Below are positions 9,207 to 18,254 of a DNA stretch of 64,000 nucleotides, piece by piece. A program made the translations under genes and the position numbers. Below the pieces are notes generated by a model. It saw only the letters and a list, made by a program, of their open reading frames with translations. It ran no database searches and was not told the origin of the DNA. Source of the stretch: Intestinibacter bartlettii. Its GTDB lineage: Bacteria > Bacillota > Clostridia > Peptostreptococcales > Peptostreptococcaceae. The stretch is from the NCBI RefSeq assembly GCF_000154445.1, contig NZ_DS499558.1. One strand, given 5' to 3'. The first letter of the stretch is position 1, and every line of letters starts with the position of its first letter.

Positions 9207-9444
9207 TGTGATTAGATATAAAAAAGTATATAATTATAAATAATAATCAAAAAAGCATATCAATAGCTTTAAAATAGTAAAATAATTATAATAAATAAAG
9301 TTATTTGCATTGAATTAACACAAATAAGGTAATAATAATATTATGTGTTATAAAGAAATCTATATATTTTCAAGTATTATAAAAATTTAAATCAAGACAC
9401 TAGAGATATTACAGATTTCTACTTTATTTGTAAGGAGGGATAAT

Positions 9445-10038
9445 ATGTTATGTCAAAAATGTAACAAAAAGGTAGCAACAGTTTTTATAAGTACAATTGT
9501 TAATGGTAAAAATACTCAAATGTATTTATGCACAGATTGTGCTAAAGAATTGCATGATAACATGAACCCTGACATCAAAATTCCTTTTCCAATAAACGAT
9601 ATTTTGACAAATATGGAATTGAGTGAAGATACAATAAATGAATGGATAAATGAGTTTAAGGACATGGAAGATAAAGGGCAAATCGAGGAATTAGTGCAGC
9701 ATGAAAATCCAGAAACTTTACAACATAATAATCAACATGAAGATATTACATGCAATTTCTGTAATACATCCTTCGATGAATACAAGAAAACTGGAAAATT
9801 AGGTTGTGGAAAATGCTATTCTACATTTAGAAAACAACTGAAACCTATAATTGAGGGGATTTATGGATATTCAGAACATATAGGAAAATTCCCTAAAAAT
9901 GAATTTAAAGATACTGAAATAGTTAAAACAGTAGAACAATTAAAAGAAAAGTTAAACATGGCTATTCAAGAAGAGGAATATGAACAAGCAGCAAAACTTA
10001 GAGATGAAATACTACAACTAGAAGCTAATGATATGTAG
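9445..10038 (+). CDS. mcsA: McsA, activator of protein arginine kinase
   Basis: McsA binds zinc and activates McsB; the pair marks damaged proteins for ClpCP. The 197-residue protein has four CXXC motifs (CQKC at 3-6, CTDC near 29, CNFC and CGKC in the middle) and a C-terminal UVR domain (EEEYEQAAKLRDE, about 172-184). ATG follows AAGGAGGG. It starts the mcsA-mcsB-clpC operon, 11 bases before mcsB. In many Firmicutes ctsR precedes mcsA; here no ctsR gene and no GGTCAAA-type CtsR heptad repeat is visible in the 300 bases upstream. Confidence 0.93.
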   Translation: MLCQKCNKKVATVFISTIVNGKNTQMYLCTDCAKELHDNMNPDIKIPFPINDILTNMELSEDTINEWINEFKDMEDKGQIEELVQHENPETLQHNNQHEDITCNFCNTSFDEYKKTGKLGCGKCYSTFRKQLKPIIEGIYGYSEHIGKFPKNEFKDTEIVKTVEQLKEKLNMAIQEEEYEQAAKLRDEILQLEANDM

Positions 10039-10049
10039 GAGGAATTTAT

Positions 10050-11039
10050 ATGGAACAAAGTGCAGTAATAAAATCAAAAGTAGATATATCAAGAAATTTA
10101 AATGGTTACTCATTTCCACATAAGTTATCTAGTCAAGAAGCTGAAATTATAATACAAAAAGTAAAAAATGTTTTTTCTGATTCTAAATACGATTTTACCT
10201 TACATAAGATAAATGAATTAAGTCAAAGTGAATTAGATTTGCTAGAAGAAAGAGAATTAATGGATGATGAATTTTTAATAAATGCAAATGGGGCACTACT
10301 TTTTAATTCAGACAAAACAATATGTATATTAATAAATGGATTAGACCATATAAAAATACAAGTAATTGGATATAATGACATTAAAGGTTTATATAAAATA
10401 GCAAATGAAATAGATGACACATTAGAATCACATTTAGAATATGCTTTTGATAAAGACTTAGGATATTTAACAACATGCCCTGTTAATGTTGGAACAGGGC
10501 TTAAAGTTACTAATACTGTACATATACCATCAATCGAAAAATTAAAACAAGTAGATGACTACTATAAAATAGCACATAAAATAGGGGTTAATTTTAAAGG
10601 GGTATATGGAAAAACAAAATCAATATTAGGAAGTTTATACAAAATATCTAACACTATAATGATTGGAAGATCCGAAGAAAACATTATACAAAGTGTGGAA
10701 AGTATCTCAAATGATTTAAGTAAAAGGGAATACGAATCTAGAGAGATATTAAAAAACGTACACAAAATAGATTTGGAAGATGAAATTTTTAGATCTTTAG
10801 CAATATTATCAAGTGCAAGAGTAATTACTAATTCAGAATTAATGAAATGTTTATCTAATGTAAAATTAGGAATAGAAATGGGCTACATAGACGATGTTAA
10901 TTTAGAAAAAGTAATAAATTTCATGACAGGAAAACAACCTTATTTAAAGATTATAAGTGCATATGACGAAGAAGATAAAATAGAAAGAGCATCTTATATT
11001 AGAAGGGAATTTAGTCTAGCTAATAGAAATAATAAATAA
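10050..11039 (+). CDS. mcsB: McsB-like protein, probable pseudokinase
   Basis: By position and overall sequence this is McsB, the protein arginine kinase that tags proteins with phosphoarginine for ClpCP. It has 329 residues (about 360 in Bacillus). GYLTTCPVNVGTG (138-150) keeps the conserved Cys143. Several hallmark positions differ from the Bacillus sequence as I recall it. SSRIR is SKVDI at 9-13, so two arginines become Lys and Asp. NEEDHIR is NGLDHIK (96-102), losing both acidic residues. LRAS is LKVT, and RGIYGEGSEA is KGVYGKTKSI (183-192), losing both glutamates. The fold looks retained while phosphotransfer seems unlikely. It lies between mcsA and clpC in one operon. The recalled reference should be checked by alignment. 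Confidence 0.88.
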   Translation: MEQSAVIKSKVDISRNLNGYSFPHKLSSQEAEIIIQKVKNVFSDSKYDFTLHKINELSQSELDLLEERELMDDEFLINANGALLFNSDKTICILINGLDHIKIQVIGYNDIKGLYKIANEIDDTLESHLEYAFDKDLGYLTTCPVNVGTGLKVTNTVHIPSIEKLKQVDDYYKIAHKIGVNFKGVYGKTKSILGSLYKISNTIMIGRSEENIIQSVESISNDLSKREYESREILKNVHKIDLEDEIFRSLAILSSARVITNSELMKCLSNVKLGIEMGYIDDVNLEKVINFMTGKQPYLKIISAYDEEDKIERASYIRREFSLANRNNK

Positions 11040-11097
11040 TATTATTTCGTATCTATACAGATAAATTATCAGTATAGAATTGATAGGAGGGATTGGT

Positions 11098-13545
11098 ATG
11101 TACTTCAATAGATTTACTCAGGGGGCCAAAGCTGCTATAGATCTTGGTAAAAATTGCGCGAAAAGCTTAGGACATAGAGTAGTAGGAACAGAACATTTAG
11201 TAGTTGGACTTTTAAGAGAAAAAGACGGTATCGCAGCGAGAGTACTTAAAAATTTAGGTATGGATGTAAATACCTTTGAGAATAAATTAATAGAAATAGA
11301 GGGTAAAAGTAATCCGATTGAAGAAGATATACCTCTAAGTCCACGTTCAAAACAAATTCTAGAAAAAGCGTTTGTTTTTGCTAATAAATTAAAAACAAAT
11401 TACATAGGAACAGAACATATACTACTAGCAATTGCTCAAGAAGGTGAAGGTCTAGGTATAAAAATACTTAGCAGTTTAGGTGTAGATCAAAGAGATATAG
11501 TAGAATCAATTATGAAAATGATGGGAGTTGAAAATTATTCAATGGAACCAGCTGAAAAAAGTGATGTAAATAAAGAGAAATCTTCAAAATCCAAACTTTT
11601 AGATAAATATGGTGTAAACCTTACAGAAGAAGCAAAGAAGGGAAAAATAGATCCTGTTATTTGTAGAGAAAAAGAAATACAAAGGGTAATCCAAATTTTA
11701 AGCAGAAGAACAAAAAACAACCCTGTCCTTATTGGGGACCCTGGTGTCGGTAAAACTTCTGTGGCAGAGGGATTAGCAACAAATATCTCAAGAGGAAGAG
11801 TTCCAGATACTCTAAAAGATAAATCACTATATACTTTAGATATGGGAAGTTTATTAGCAGGGGCTAAATACAGAGGTGAATTTGAAGAAAGAATAAAACA
11901 AGTAATTGATGAAGTTAGGGATAAAGAAAATATAATTCTATTTATAGATGAATTACATACAATTGTAGGTGCAGGTTCTACAGGTGATGGTTCAATTGAT
12001 GCATCAAATATTTTAAAACCTGTATTAGCAAGAGGGGAAATGCAAATAATAGGAGCAACAACTATTGATGAATACAGAAAGCATATAGAAAAAGATGCAG
12101 CATTAGAACGTAGATTCCAACCTGTATTAGTAGAAGAACCAACAAAAGAAAATGCAATTAAAATCCTAGAAATACTTAGAGATAGATACGAAGCCCATCA
12201 CAAAGTAAAAATAACAGATGGAGCTATAAAAGCTGCCGTTGATTTATCAGTAAGATATATAACAGATAGATTCTTACCAGATAAGGCAATAGATTTAATA
12301 GATGAAGCTGGTTCAAGAGTAAGACTAAAAGAAAATACTCCACCAGATGAGATTAAAGAATTAGAAGATAAAATAGAAAGTATAAATAATGAAAAAGAAG
12401 AGGCAGTAAGATGCCAAAACTTTGAAAAAGCAGCTAAAGTTAGGGACGAACAAAGAAAATTAAAAGAACAATTAGAGCAAGTTAGGGAAACTTGGAACAG
12501 TTCAAATAAAGAAAAAGATACAGTAAATGAAGAAGTAATCGCAGATATTGTCTCTATGTGGACTGGTATACCTGTAAATAAAATACTTGAAGAAGAAGCA
12601 GAAAAATTATTAAATATGGAAAGTATTTTACATAACAGAGTAGTTGGACAAGAAGAAGCTATAAAATCTATTGCTACTGCAATAAGAAGAGCAAGAGCAG
12701 GAATAAAAGACCCTAGCAAACCAATTGGTTCATTCTTATTCTTAGGCCCAACAGGTGTAGGTAAAACAGAACTAAGTAAGGCCTTAGCAGAAGCTCAATT
12801 TGGAGATGAAAATCAAATAGTAAGAATCGATATGTCTGAATATATGGAAAAACACACAGTATCTAGATTAATAGGTTCACCTCCAGGATATGTAGGATAT
12901 GACGAAGGTGGGCAACTTACAGAACAAGTTAGGAAAAAACCATATTCAGTAATATTATTTGATGAAATTGAAAAAGCACATCCAGATGTATTTAATATTT
13001 TATTACAAATATTAGACGATGGTAGACTTACTGACTCTAAAGGTAGAACAGTTGATTTTAAAAACTGTATAATAATATTAACTTCGAATGTTGGGGCTAC
13101 TACAATAAGAAAACAAAACAGATTAGGTTTTGGAATGGTAGACGAAAAAACAGCACAAAAAGACGAATATGAAAAAATGAAAGAAACTATTATGGTCGAA
13201 GTGAAAAAGCAATTCAGACCAGAATTTTTAAATAGAATAGATGATATAGTAGTATTCCATTCATTAACTAAAGAAGATATTTCTAGCATAGTTATCTTAA
13301 TGTGCAAAGACCTTAAAAATAGGCTAAAAGATTTAGATATTAATTTAGAAATGAAACAAGATGCAATTGATTTAATTGCAAAAGATGGTATTGATTTAGA
13401 ATATGGTGCAAGACCATTGAAAAGATCTATACAAAATAATTTAGAAAATGAGTTATCTGAATTAATTTTACAACAAGTAATCAAAGCTGGAGATGATGTT
13501 GTTGCAGATGTAAAAGACGACAAGATGATATTTACAGTTCAATAA
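11098..13545 (+). CDS. clpC: ClpC, AAA+ unfoldase of the Clp protease
   Basis: ClpC unfolds proteins and feeds them to ClpP. The 815-residue protein has a Clp N-domain repeat (about 1-145, the phosphoarginine-binding region in the family), AAA-1 with Walker A GDPGVGKT and Walker B LFIDEL, a middle region with UVR-like segment (CQNFEKAAKVRDEQ), AAA-2 with GPTGVGKTEL and LFDEIEKAHPD, and the C-terminal small domain. I chose ATG 11098 (MYFNRFTQG) because AGGAGGG ends 7 bases upstream; an earlier in-frame start at 11080 lies before this site. It closes the mcsA-mcsB-clpC operon and is followed by a terminator. Confidence 0.97.
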   Translation: MYFNRFTQGAKAAIDLGKNCAKSLGHRVVGTEHLVVGLLREKDGIAARVLKNLGMDVNTFENKLIEIEGKSNPIEEDIPLSPRSKQILEKAFVFANKLKTNYIGTEHILLAIAQEGEGLGIKILSSLGVDQRDIVESIMKMMGVENYSMEPAEKSDVNKEKSSKSKLLDKYGVNLTEEAKKGKIDPVICREKEIQRVIQILSRRTKNNPVLIGDPGVGKTSVAEGLATNISRGRVPDTLKDKSLYTLDMGSLLAGAKYRGEFEERIKQVIDEVRDKENIILFIDELHTIVGAGSTGDGSIDASNILKPVLARGEMQIIGATTIDEYRKHIEKDAALERRFQPVLVEEPTKENAIKILEILRDRYEAHHKVKITDGAIKAAVDLSVRYITDRFLPDKAIDLIDEAGSRVRLKENTPPDEIKELEDKIESINNEKEEAVRCQNFEKAAKVRDEQRKLKEQLEQVRETWNSSNKEKDTVNEEVIADIVSMWTGIPVNKILEEEAEKLLNMESILHNRVVGQEEAIKSIATAIRRARAGIKDPSKPIGSFLFLGPTGVGKTELSKALAEAQFGDENQIVRIDMSEYMEKHTVSRLIGSPPGYVGYDEGGQLTEQVRKKPYSVILFDEIEKAHPDVFNILLQILDDGRLTDSKGRTVDFKNCIIILTSNVGATTIRKQNRLGFGMVDEKTAQKDEYEKMKETIMVEVKKQFRPEFLNRIDDIVVFHSLTKEDISSIVILMCKDLKNRLKDLDINLEMKQDAIDLIAKDGIDLEYGARPLKRSIQNNLENELSELILQQVIKAGDDVVADVKDDKMIFTVQ

Positions 13546-13569
13546 AATATAAAAATTTGATTATTGTTA

Positions 13570-13598
13570 ATAGGGGAGCTAAAACTCCCCTATTTTAG
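13570..13598 (+). terminator. Terminator after clpC
   Basis: Hairpin AATAGGGGAG / CTCCCCTATT with a short T-run. It separates the clpC operon from radA. Confidence 0.93.
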
Positions 13599-13783
13599 AT
13601 AAAATATTTTTAATTTAAAAAGATATAAAGTTTGATATCGAATATATTTCAAACAATGTATTATATGAGTTTAATAAAAAAATAATTTCCTTTTTAAGGA
13701 TTATGTAAGAAATATTTTATATTATTACAATAAGATATATGTTATTCTAATAATATAATTAGATGTTAAGGGTGATAAAATTA

Positions 13784-15151
13784 ATGGCAAAAATAAGAAC
13801 GAAATATGTATGTCAGTCATGTGGTTATGAGACAAGTAAATGGATGGGTAAATGCCCTGAATGTATGAAATGGAATTCTTTCGTAGAAGAAATAGAAGAA
13901 AAAAAAACTAAAAAAGAAGTTTTTATAATAGATAAATCAAGTTCACAACCTGTGAGCATAAATTCTATAGTGGCCGTAAAAGAAGAAAGATTTACAACAG
14001 ATATAGAAGAATTAGATAGAGTATTAGGTGGAGGGATTGTAAAAGGCTCTTTAGTATTAGTTGGAGGGGACCCTGGAATAGGAAAATCAACACTTTTAAT
14101 GCAAGTATCTAGTAAAGTTGCAAATACTAATAAAAAAGTATTATATATATCAGGTGAGGAATCTGAATCTCAAATAAAAATGAGAGCAAGTAGATTAGGT
14201 GTTAATTCACAAAATTTATATATTTTCGCTGAAAATAATCTTAGTATAATAGAAGCACACTTAGAAAAAATAAATCCTGAATTGATAATAGTCGATTCAA
14301 TTCAAACAGTATATTCTCCAGAAATATCTTCAGCTCCTGGAACAGTAAGTCAAATAAAAGAAGGTACCTCAAAATTCATGAAGATATCTAAAAAAATGGG
14401 AATATCAACTTTTATAGTTGGTCATGTTACAAAAGAAGGAGCTTTAGCAGGACCTAAATTATTAGAACATATGGTAGATACTGTACTATATTTTGAAGGA
14501 GAAAGATACAACTCATATAGATTAGTCAGAGCTGTAAAAAATAGATTTGGTTCAACTAATGAATTAGGAGTATTTGAAATGAAAGATGTAGGGTTAGTTG
14601 AATTAACAAATCCTTCACAAGTATTGATTTCTGAAAAGCCAAAAGATGTTTCTGGTTCTGTTATAATATCTACAGTTGAAGGAACAAGACCGATGCTTTT
14701 AGAACTACAAGCATTAGTAGCTCCTACAAACTTCGGTATGGCAAGAAGAACATCAACGGGTGTAGATTTTAATAGAGTAGCTTTATTGTTAGCTGTTCTT
14801 GAAAAAAGAATTGGTTTACAAATTCAAAACCAAGATGTCTACATCAATGTAGTTGGAGGAATTAAAATAAACGAACCGTCTATAGATTTAGGAATAGTTA
14901 TTGCTGTTGCCTCAAGTTTTAGAAATATACCTATAGCATCCGATGTTGTTGTTACAGGAGAGGTTGGTCTAACTGGAGAAATAAGAGCAGTAAGTTATAT
15001 TGAGAAGAGAATTGCAGAATGTAAAAAACTAGGCTTTAAGAAAATAGTTATACCTAGAAATAATTATGAGGCAGTAAAAGATGTAAAAGGCATAGAGATA
15101 ATACCAGTAGACAATCTTAGACAAGCAATAAATATAGTGCTAAGGGGGTAA
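13784..15151 (+). CDS. radA: RadA/Sms, branch-migration DNA repair ATPase
   Basis: RadA helps process recombination intermediates. The 455-residue protein has the N-terminal zinc motif (CQSCGYETSKWMGKCPEC), a RecA-like core with Walker A GGDPGIGKST, the RadA-specific KNRFG motif (VKNRFGSTNE) and the C-terminal Lon-protease-like domain (about 300-455). ATG 13784 is preferred over the in-frame ATG 13763 because AAGGGTGA lies 8 bases upstream of it. disA follows after 8 bases, so the two are co-transcribed, a pairing common in Firmicutes. Confidence 0.97.
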   Translation: MAKIRTKYVCQSCGYETSKWMGKCPECMKWNSFVEEIEEKKTKKEVFIIDKSSSQPVSINSIVAVKEERFTTDIEELDRVLGGGIVKGSLVLVGGDPGIGKSTLLMQVSSKVANTNKKVLYISGEESESQIKMRASRLGVNSQNLYIFAENNLSIIEAHLEKINPELIIVDSIQTVYSPEISSAPGTVSQIKEGTSKFMKISKKMGISTFIVGHVTKEGALAGPKLLEHMVDTVLYFEGERYNSYRLVRAVKNRFGSTNELGVFEMKDVGLVELTNPSQVLISEKPKDVSGSVIISTVEGTRPMLLELQALVAPTNFGMARRTSTGVDFNRVALLLAVLEKRIGLQIQNQDVYINVVGGIKINEPSIDLGIVIAVASSFRNIPIASDVVVTGEVGLTGEIRAVSYIEKRIAECKKLGFKKIVIPRNNYEAVKDVKGIEIIPVDNLRQAINIVLRG

Positions 15152-15159
15152 TAATAATT

Positions 15160-16227
15160 ATGGATAATATAATTAATAACGAAGGTCTATTACATGCTTT
15201 AAAAATGATATCTCCAGGTACTCCACTAAGAAAAGGTATAGAAAATGTATTAAGGGCAAAAACTGGTGGTCTTATTGTATTAGACTCAAATGAAGAGGTT
15301 ATGAAAATAGTCGATGGAGGGTTTAGGATAAATGCTGAATATTCACCAGCATATTTATATGAACTTGCAAAAATGGATGGGGCAATAGTTCTTAGCGAAG
15401 ATTCAAAAAGAATACTATTAGCTAATACACAACTAATCCCAAACTATAATATACCTACAACAGAAACTGGGACAAGACATAGAACAGCAGAAAGAGTTGC
15501 TAGACAAACAGGTGCAATTGTAATTTCAATTTCTCAAAGAAGAAATGTAATCACTGTATACAGAGGTGAGCAAAAATATGTTGTAGAAGAGATATCTGAA
15601 GTTTTTTCAAAGGCAAATCAAGCTTTACAAACGCTACAAAAATATAAAGATGTTTTAGATACATGCATTTATAATCTGAATTCATTAGAATTTAGTGACT
15701 TAGCTACAATCTATGATGTAATAGTTGTAGTTCAAAGTATGGAAAGAGTAATGAGGGTTGCACAAATAATAGAAGGATATCTAGTCAATCTAGGAGAAGA
15801 GGGCTATCTAGTAAGAATGCAATTAGAAGAATTATTAGGTGGAACAGAAAAAAATAGACTTTTATTATTAAAAGATTATAAAAAAGAAAATATAGATTTA
15901 GAAGAATGTAATAAAAAAATTAGAAGTTTAACAGAGGAAGATTTATTAAACAAGGTAAAAATTGCAAAAGTTTTAGGTTATAGCGGTATTTCTGAAGATA
16001 TGGACTTACAAGTTCAAACAAAAGGTTATAGAATACTAAATAAAGTACACCGTTTACCAGCATCTATAATAGAAAACTTAGTAAATTATTTTGGAAATTT
16101 CCAAGAAATTTTACACGCATCTATAGAAGAATTAGATGAAGTTGAAGGAATAGGCGAGATAAGAGCCACGTATATTAGAAATGGACTTATAAAATTAAAA
16201 GTAGTATTAGGAAATGGTCATATATAA
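15160..16227 (+). CDS. disA: DisA, diadenylate cyclase / DNA integrity scanner
   Basis: DisA makes c-di-AMP from two ATP and scans DNA for branched structures. At 355 residues it has the family length. The DAC domain is N-terminal with the signature DGA (MDGAIV near 75) and RHRT (near 108). A linker and a C-terminal helix-hairpin-helix DNA-binding region (about 290-355, VEGIGEIRATYIRNG) follow. It lies directly after radA, and RadA is a known partner that inhibits the cyclase in Bacillus. Confidence 0.97.
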   Translation: MDNIINNEGLLHALKMISPGTPLRKGIENVLRAKTGGLIVLDSNEEVMKIVDGGFRINAEYSPAYLYELAKMDGAIVLSEDSKRILLANTQLIPNYNIPTTETGTRHRTAERVARQTGAIVISISQRRNVITVYRGEQKYVVEEISEVFSKANQALQTLQKYKDVLDTCIYNLNSLEFSDLATIYDVIVVVQSMERVMRVAQIIEGYLVNLGEEGYLVRMQLEELLGGTEKNRLLLLKDYKKENIDLEECNKKIRSLTEEDLLNKVKIAKVLGYSGISEDMDLQVQTKGYRILNKVHRLPASIIENLVNYFGNFQEILHASIEELDEVEGIGEIRATYIRNGLIKLKVVLGNGHI

Positions 16228-16292
16228 TATGGCATAGGTATCATAAATTTAAATTTAAATCAAAGGAACAGAATATTTAAGGGGGTGACACT

Positions 16293-17393
16293 TTGATAAG
16301 TAAAATAATTAGAATTTTAATAGGATTATTAGGTGCTGCATTAGGAACAGCAATTTATATAGCGTTAGTTGGTATTTTACCAGGTGTATTTAGTGGTATT
16401 AATGATTATAAATATATAATAACAATAGGTGTAGCTTTAGTATTTGGGATTATTTTTTATGCTATAGCTCCATTGATGTTATCAAAGGTGAAGGAAGGTG
16501 TAAAACTTTTAGATAAAGAAATATCTAAATATCCTCAATCTGATATATTATTAGCAACAATAGGTCTTATAGTTGGTTTAGTAATAGCGTACTTAATAGT
16601 TAGTGGAATAGGAACATTTATAAATCTACCTATAATTACAGCAATAGTAGGTATATTAGTATATTTATTTATGGGATATATAGGAATCAGAATTGCTTTA
16701 AAAAGTAGAGATGATTTATTTAACATAAATAAATTAAGTAGATTAACAACAGCTTTAAATAAAGAAAAATCATCTAAAAAAGGTGTTTTGGAAAATAAAA
16801 TTCCACCAAAAGTTTTAGATACAAGCGTAATAATTGATGGCAGAATTGCAGATATATGCAAAACTGGTTTTATTGAAGGAAAATTAGTTATACCTAGATT
16901 TGTATTAAATGAATTACAACATATAGCCGATTCATCTGATGACTTAAAAAGAGTTAGAGGAAGAAGAGGTCTTGATATATTAAATTCAATTCAAAAAGAG
17001 ATGGATATGGAAGTTGAAATAAGTGATGTAGATTTTGAAGATATACCAGAAGTTGATAGTAAACTTTTAAAATTGGCAGAAACTATAAACGGAAAAGTTG
17101 TTACAAATGACTTTAATCTTAATAAAGTGGCTCAATTCCAAGGGGTAGAAGTTTTAAATATTAATGAATTAGCCAATGCAGTAAAACCAGTTGCAATACC
17201 TGGGGAACATATGTTGGCACAAGTTGTTAAAGAAGGTAAAGAACAAAATCAAGGTATAGCTTATTTAGATGATGGAACAATGATAGTTGTAGATGGTGGT
17301 AGAAAATATATAGGAGAAACTATAACTGTATTAGTTACATCAGTACTTCAAACTCCAGCAGGAAGAATGATATTTGGAAAACCTAAAAACTAA
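16293..17393 (+). CDS. yacL: YacL-like membrane PIN/TRAM-domain protein
   Basis: A 366-residue protein with four membrane segments (about 5-150), a PIN ribonuclease-type domain (about 170-300, starting LDTSVIIDGRIADI with conserved acidic residues) and a C-terminal TRAM RNA-binding domain (about 300-360). The exact substrate of this family is unclear; membrane-tethered RNA processing is inferred from the domains. It starts with TTG at 16293 behind AAGGGGGTGA. Terminator follows. From memory, in related genomes ispD and ispF follow soon after; here 11 kb of catabolic genes intervene. Confidence 0.93.
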   Translation: MISKIIRILIGLLGAALGTAIYIALVGILPGVFSGINDYKYIITIGVALVFGIIFYAIAPLMLSKVKEGVKLLDKEISKYPQSDILLATIGLIVGLVIAYLIVSGIGTFINLPIITAIVGILVYLFMGYIGIRIALKSRDDLFNINKLSRLTTALNKEKSSKKGVLENKIPPKVLDTSVIIDGRIADICKTGFIEGKLVIPRFVLNELQHIADSSDDLKRVRGRRGLDILNSIQKEMDMEVEISDVDFEDIPEVDSKLLKLAETINGKVVTNDFNLNKVAQFQGVEVLNINELANAVKPVAIPGEHMLAQVVKEGKEQNQGIAYLDDGTMIVVDGGRKYIGETITVLVTSVLQTPAGRMIFGKPKN

Positions 17394-17440
17394 ATTTAAT
17401 ATAATAAAACATTTAAAATCGTGGCATTTTATAATATAAA

Positions 17441-17470
17441 AAAAGGAGATCGAAAAGGTCTCCTTTTTAT
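17441..17470 (+). terminator. Terminator after yacL
   Basis: Short hairpin with arms GGAGA and TCTCC plus flanking A/T pairs, followed by TTTTT. Confidence 0.88.
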
Positions 17471-17542
17471 TTTTAAATTTAAACAAAAAAATACGATTAT
17501 AAAAATATGATAAAATTATATATAAATAGGAGGTAGTTTTAT

Positions 17543-18073
17543 ATGTATAAAAAGTCTTATAAATCGCCACTTGGGATTATTTATATGCGAAGTGATGGAG
17601 AAAATCTGACAGGACTTTGGTTCGAAAGTTCTAGAGATGTATCTAAACATAGTTATAATTTTGAAGAGAAGGACCTACCTATATTTGATGAAACAAGTAG
17701 ATGGTTAGATATTTATTTTAGCGGAAAGAATCCTGATTTTACGCCTAAATATAAAATAGAAAATTTAACACCATTTAGAAGCCAAGTTATTGATATTATG
17801 AATAAAATTCCTTATGGAAAAACTGTTACTTATAATGATATAGCCAAAGAAATAGCACAAAATAGAGGAATTGAAAAGATGTCTGCCCAAGCTGTTGGAG
17901 GCGCTGTTGGTTGGAATCCAATATGTATTATTGTTCCTTGTCATAGAGTAGTCGGAACAAATGGTAGCTTAACTGGTTATGGTGGTGGAATACAAAACAA
18001 AGTAAAATTGTTAGAGATAGAAAATAATGATATGAGTAAGTTCACTATACCTAAAAAAGGTACAGCAATATAG
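17543..18073 (+). CDS. ogt: Methylated-DNA-protein cysteine methyltransferase
   Basis: Suicide repair of O6-alkylguanine in DNA: the alkyl group is moved to the active-site cysteine of IIVPCHRVVG (about residues 132-141). The 176-residue protein has the N-terminal ribonuclease-like domain and the catalytic domain with the helix-turn-helix (PYGKTVTYNDIA), as in single-domain Ogt/AdaB. ATG follows AGGAGGTAG. It stands alone between terminators. Confidence 0.96.
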   Translation: MYKKSYKSPLGIIYMRSDGENLTGLWFESSRDVSKHSYNFEEKDLPIFDETSRWLDIYFSGKNPDFTPKYKIENLTPFRSQVIDIMNKIPYGKTVTYNDIAKEIAQNRGIEKMSAQAVGGAVGWNPICIIVPCHRVVGTNGSLTGYGGGIQNKVKLLEIENNDMSKFTIPKKGTAI

Positions 18074-18090
18074 TTAAAAAATATTATTTT

Positions 18091-18150
18091 ATAAGCTCTT
18101 TTTATAGCAATTTATTTCAATAAAAATATGCTATAAGAAGAGCTTATTTG
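18091..18150 (+). terminator. Probable terminator after ogt
   Basis: Imperfect hairpin ATAAGCTCTT(TTTATAGCA) / (TGCTATAAG)AAGAGCTTAT. The T-run after it is weak. Confidence 0.65.
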
Positions 18151-18254
18151 TATTAAATTAAATATTTATAAAGATAAAAAGTATACATATTGAAAAAAAA
18201 CTATTATAATTAAAATTGCCAATATTTGTAATTAGAAATAAAGGGGGTCCGCAC

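Noticed and set aside
9206..9444. Search for a ctsR gene or CtsR heptad operator upstream of mcsA.
   Set aside because: The gap is too short for ctsR, has no suitable frame and no GGTCAAA repeats; a CIRCE element was also not seen.
12813..13523. A 236-codon frame on the minus strand inside clpC, and similar long antisense frames in carB, the EF-G-like gene, disA-yacL and the PTS genes.
   Set aside because: They mirror the codon structure of strong genes on the other strand, are rich in Ser/Leu/Ile as expected for antisense of AT-rich genes, and lack ribosome sites.
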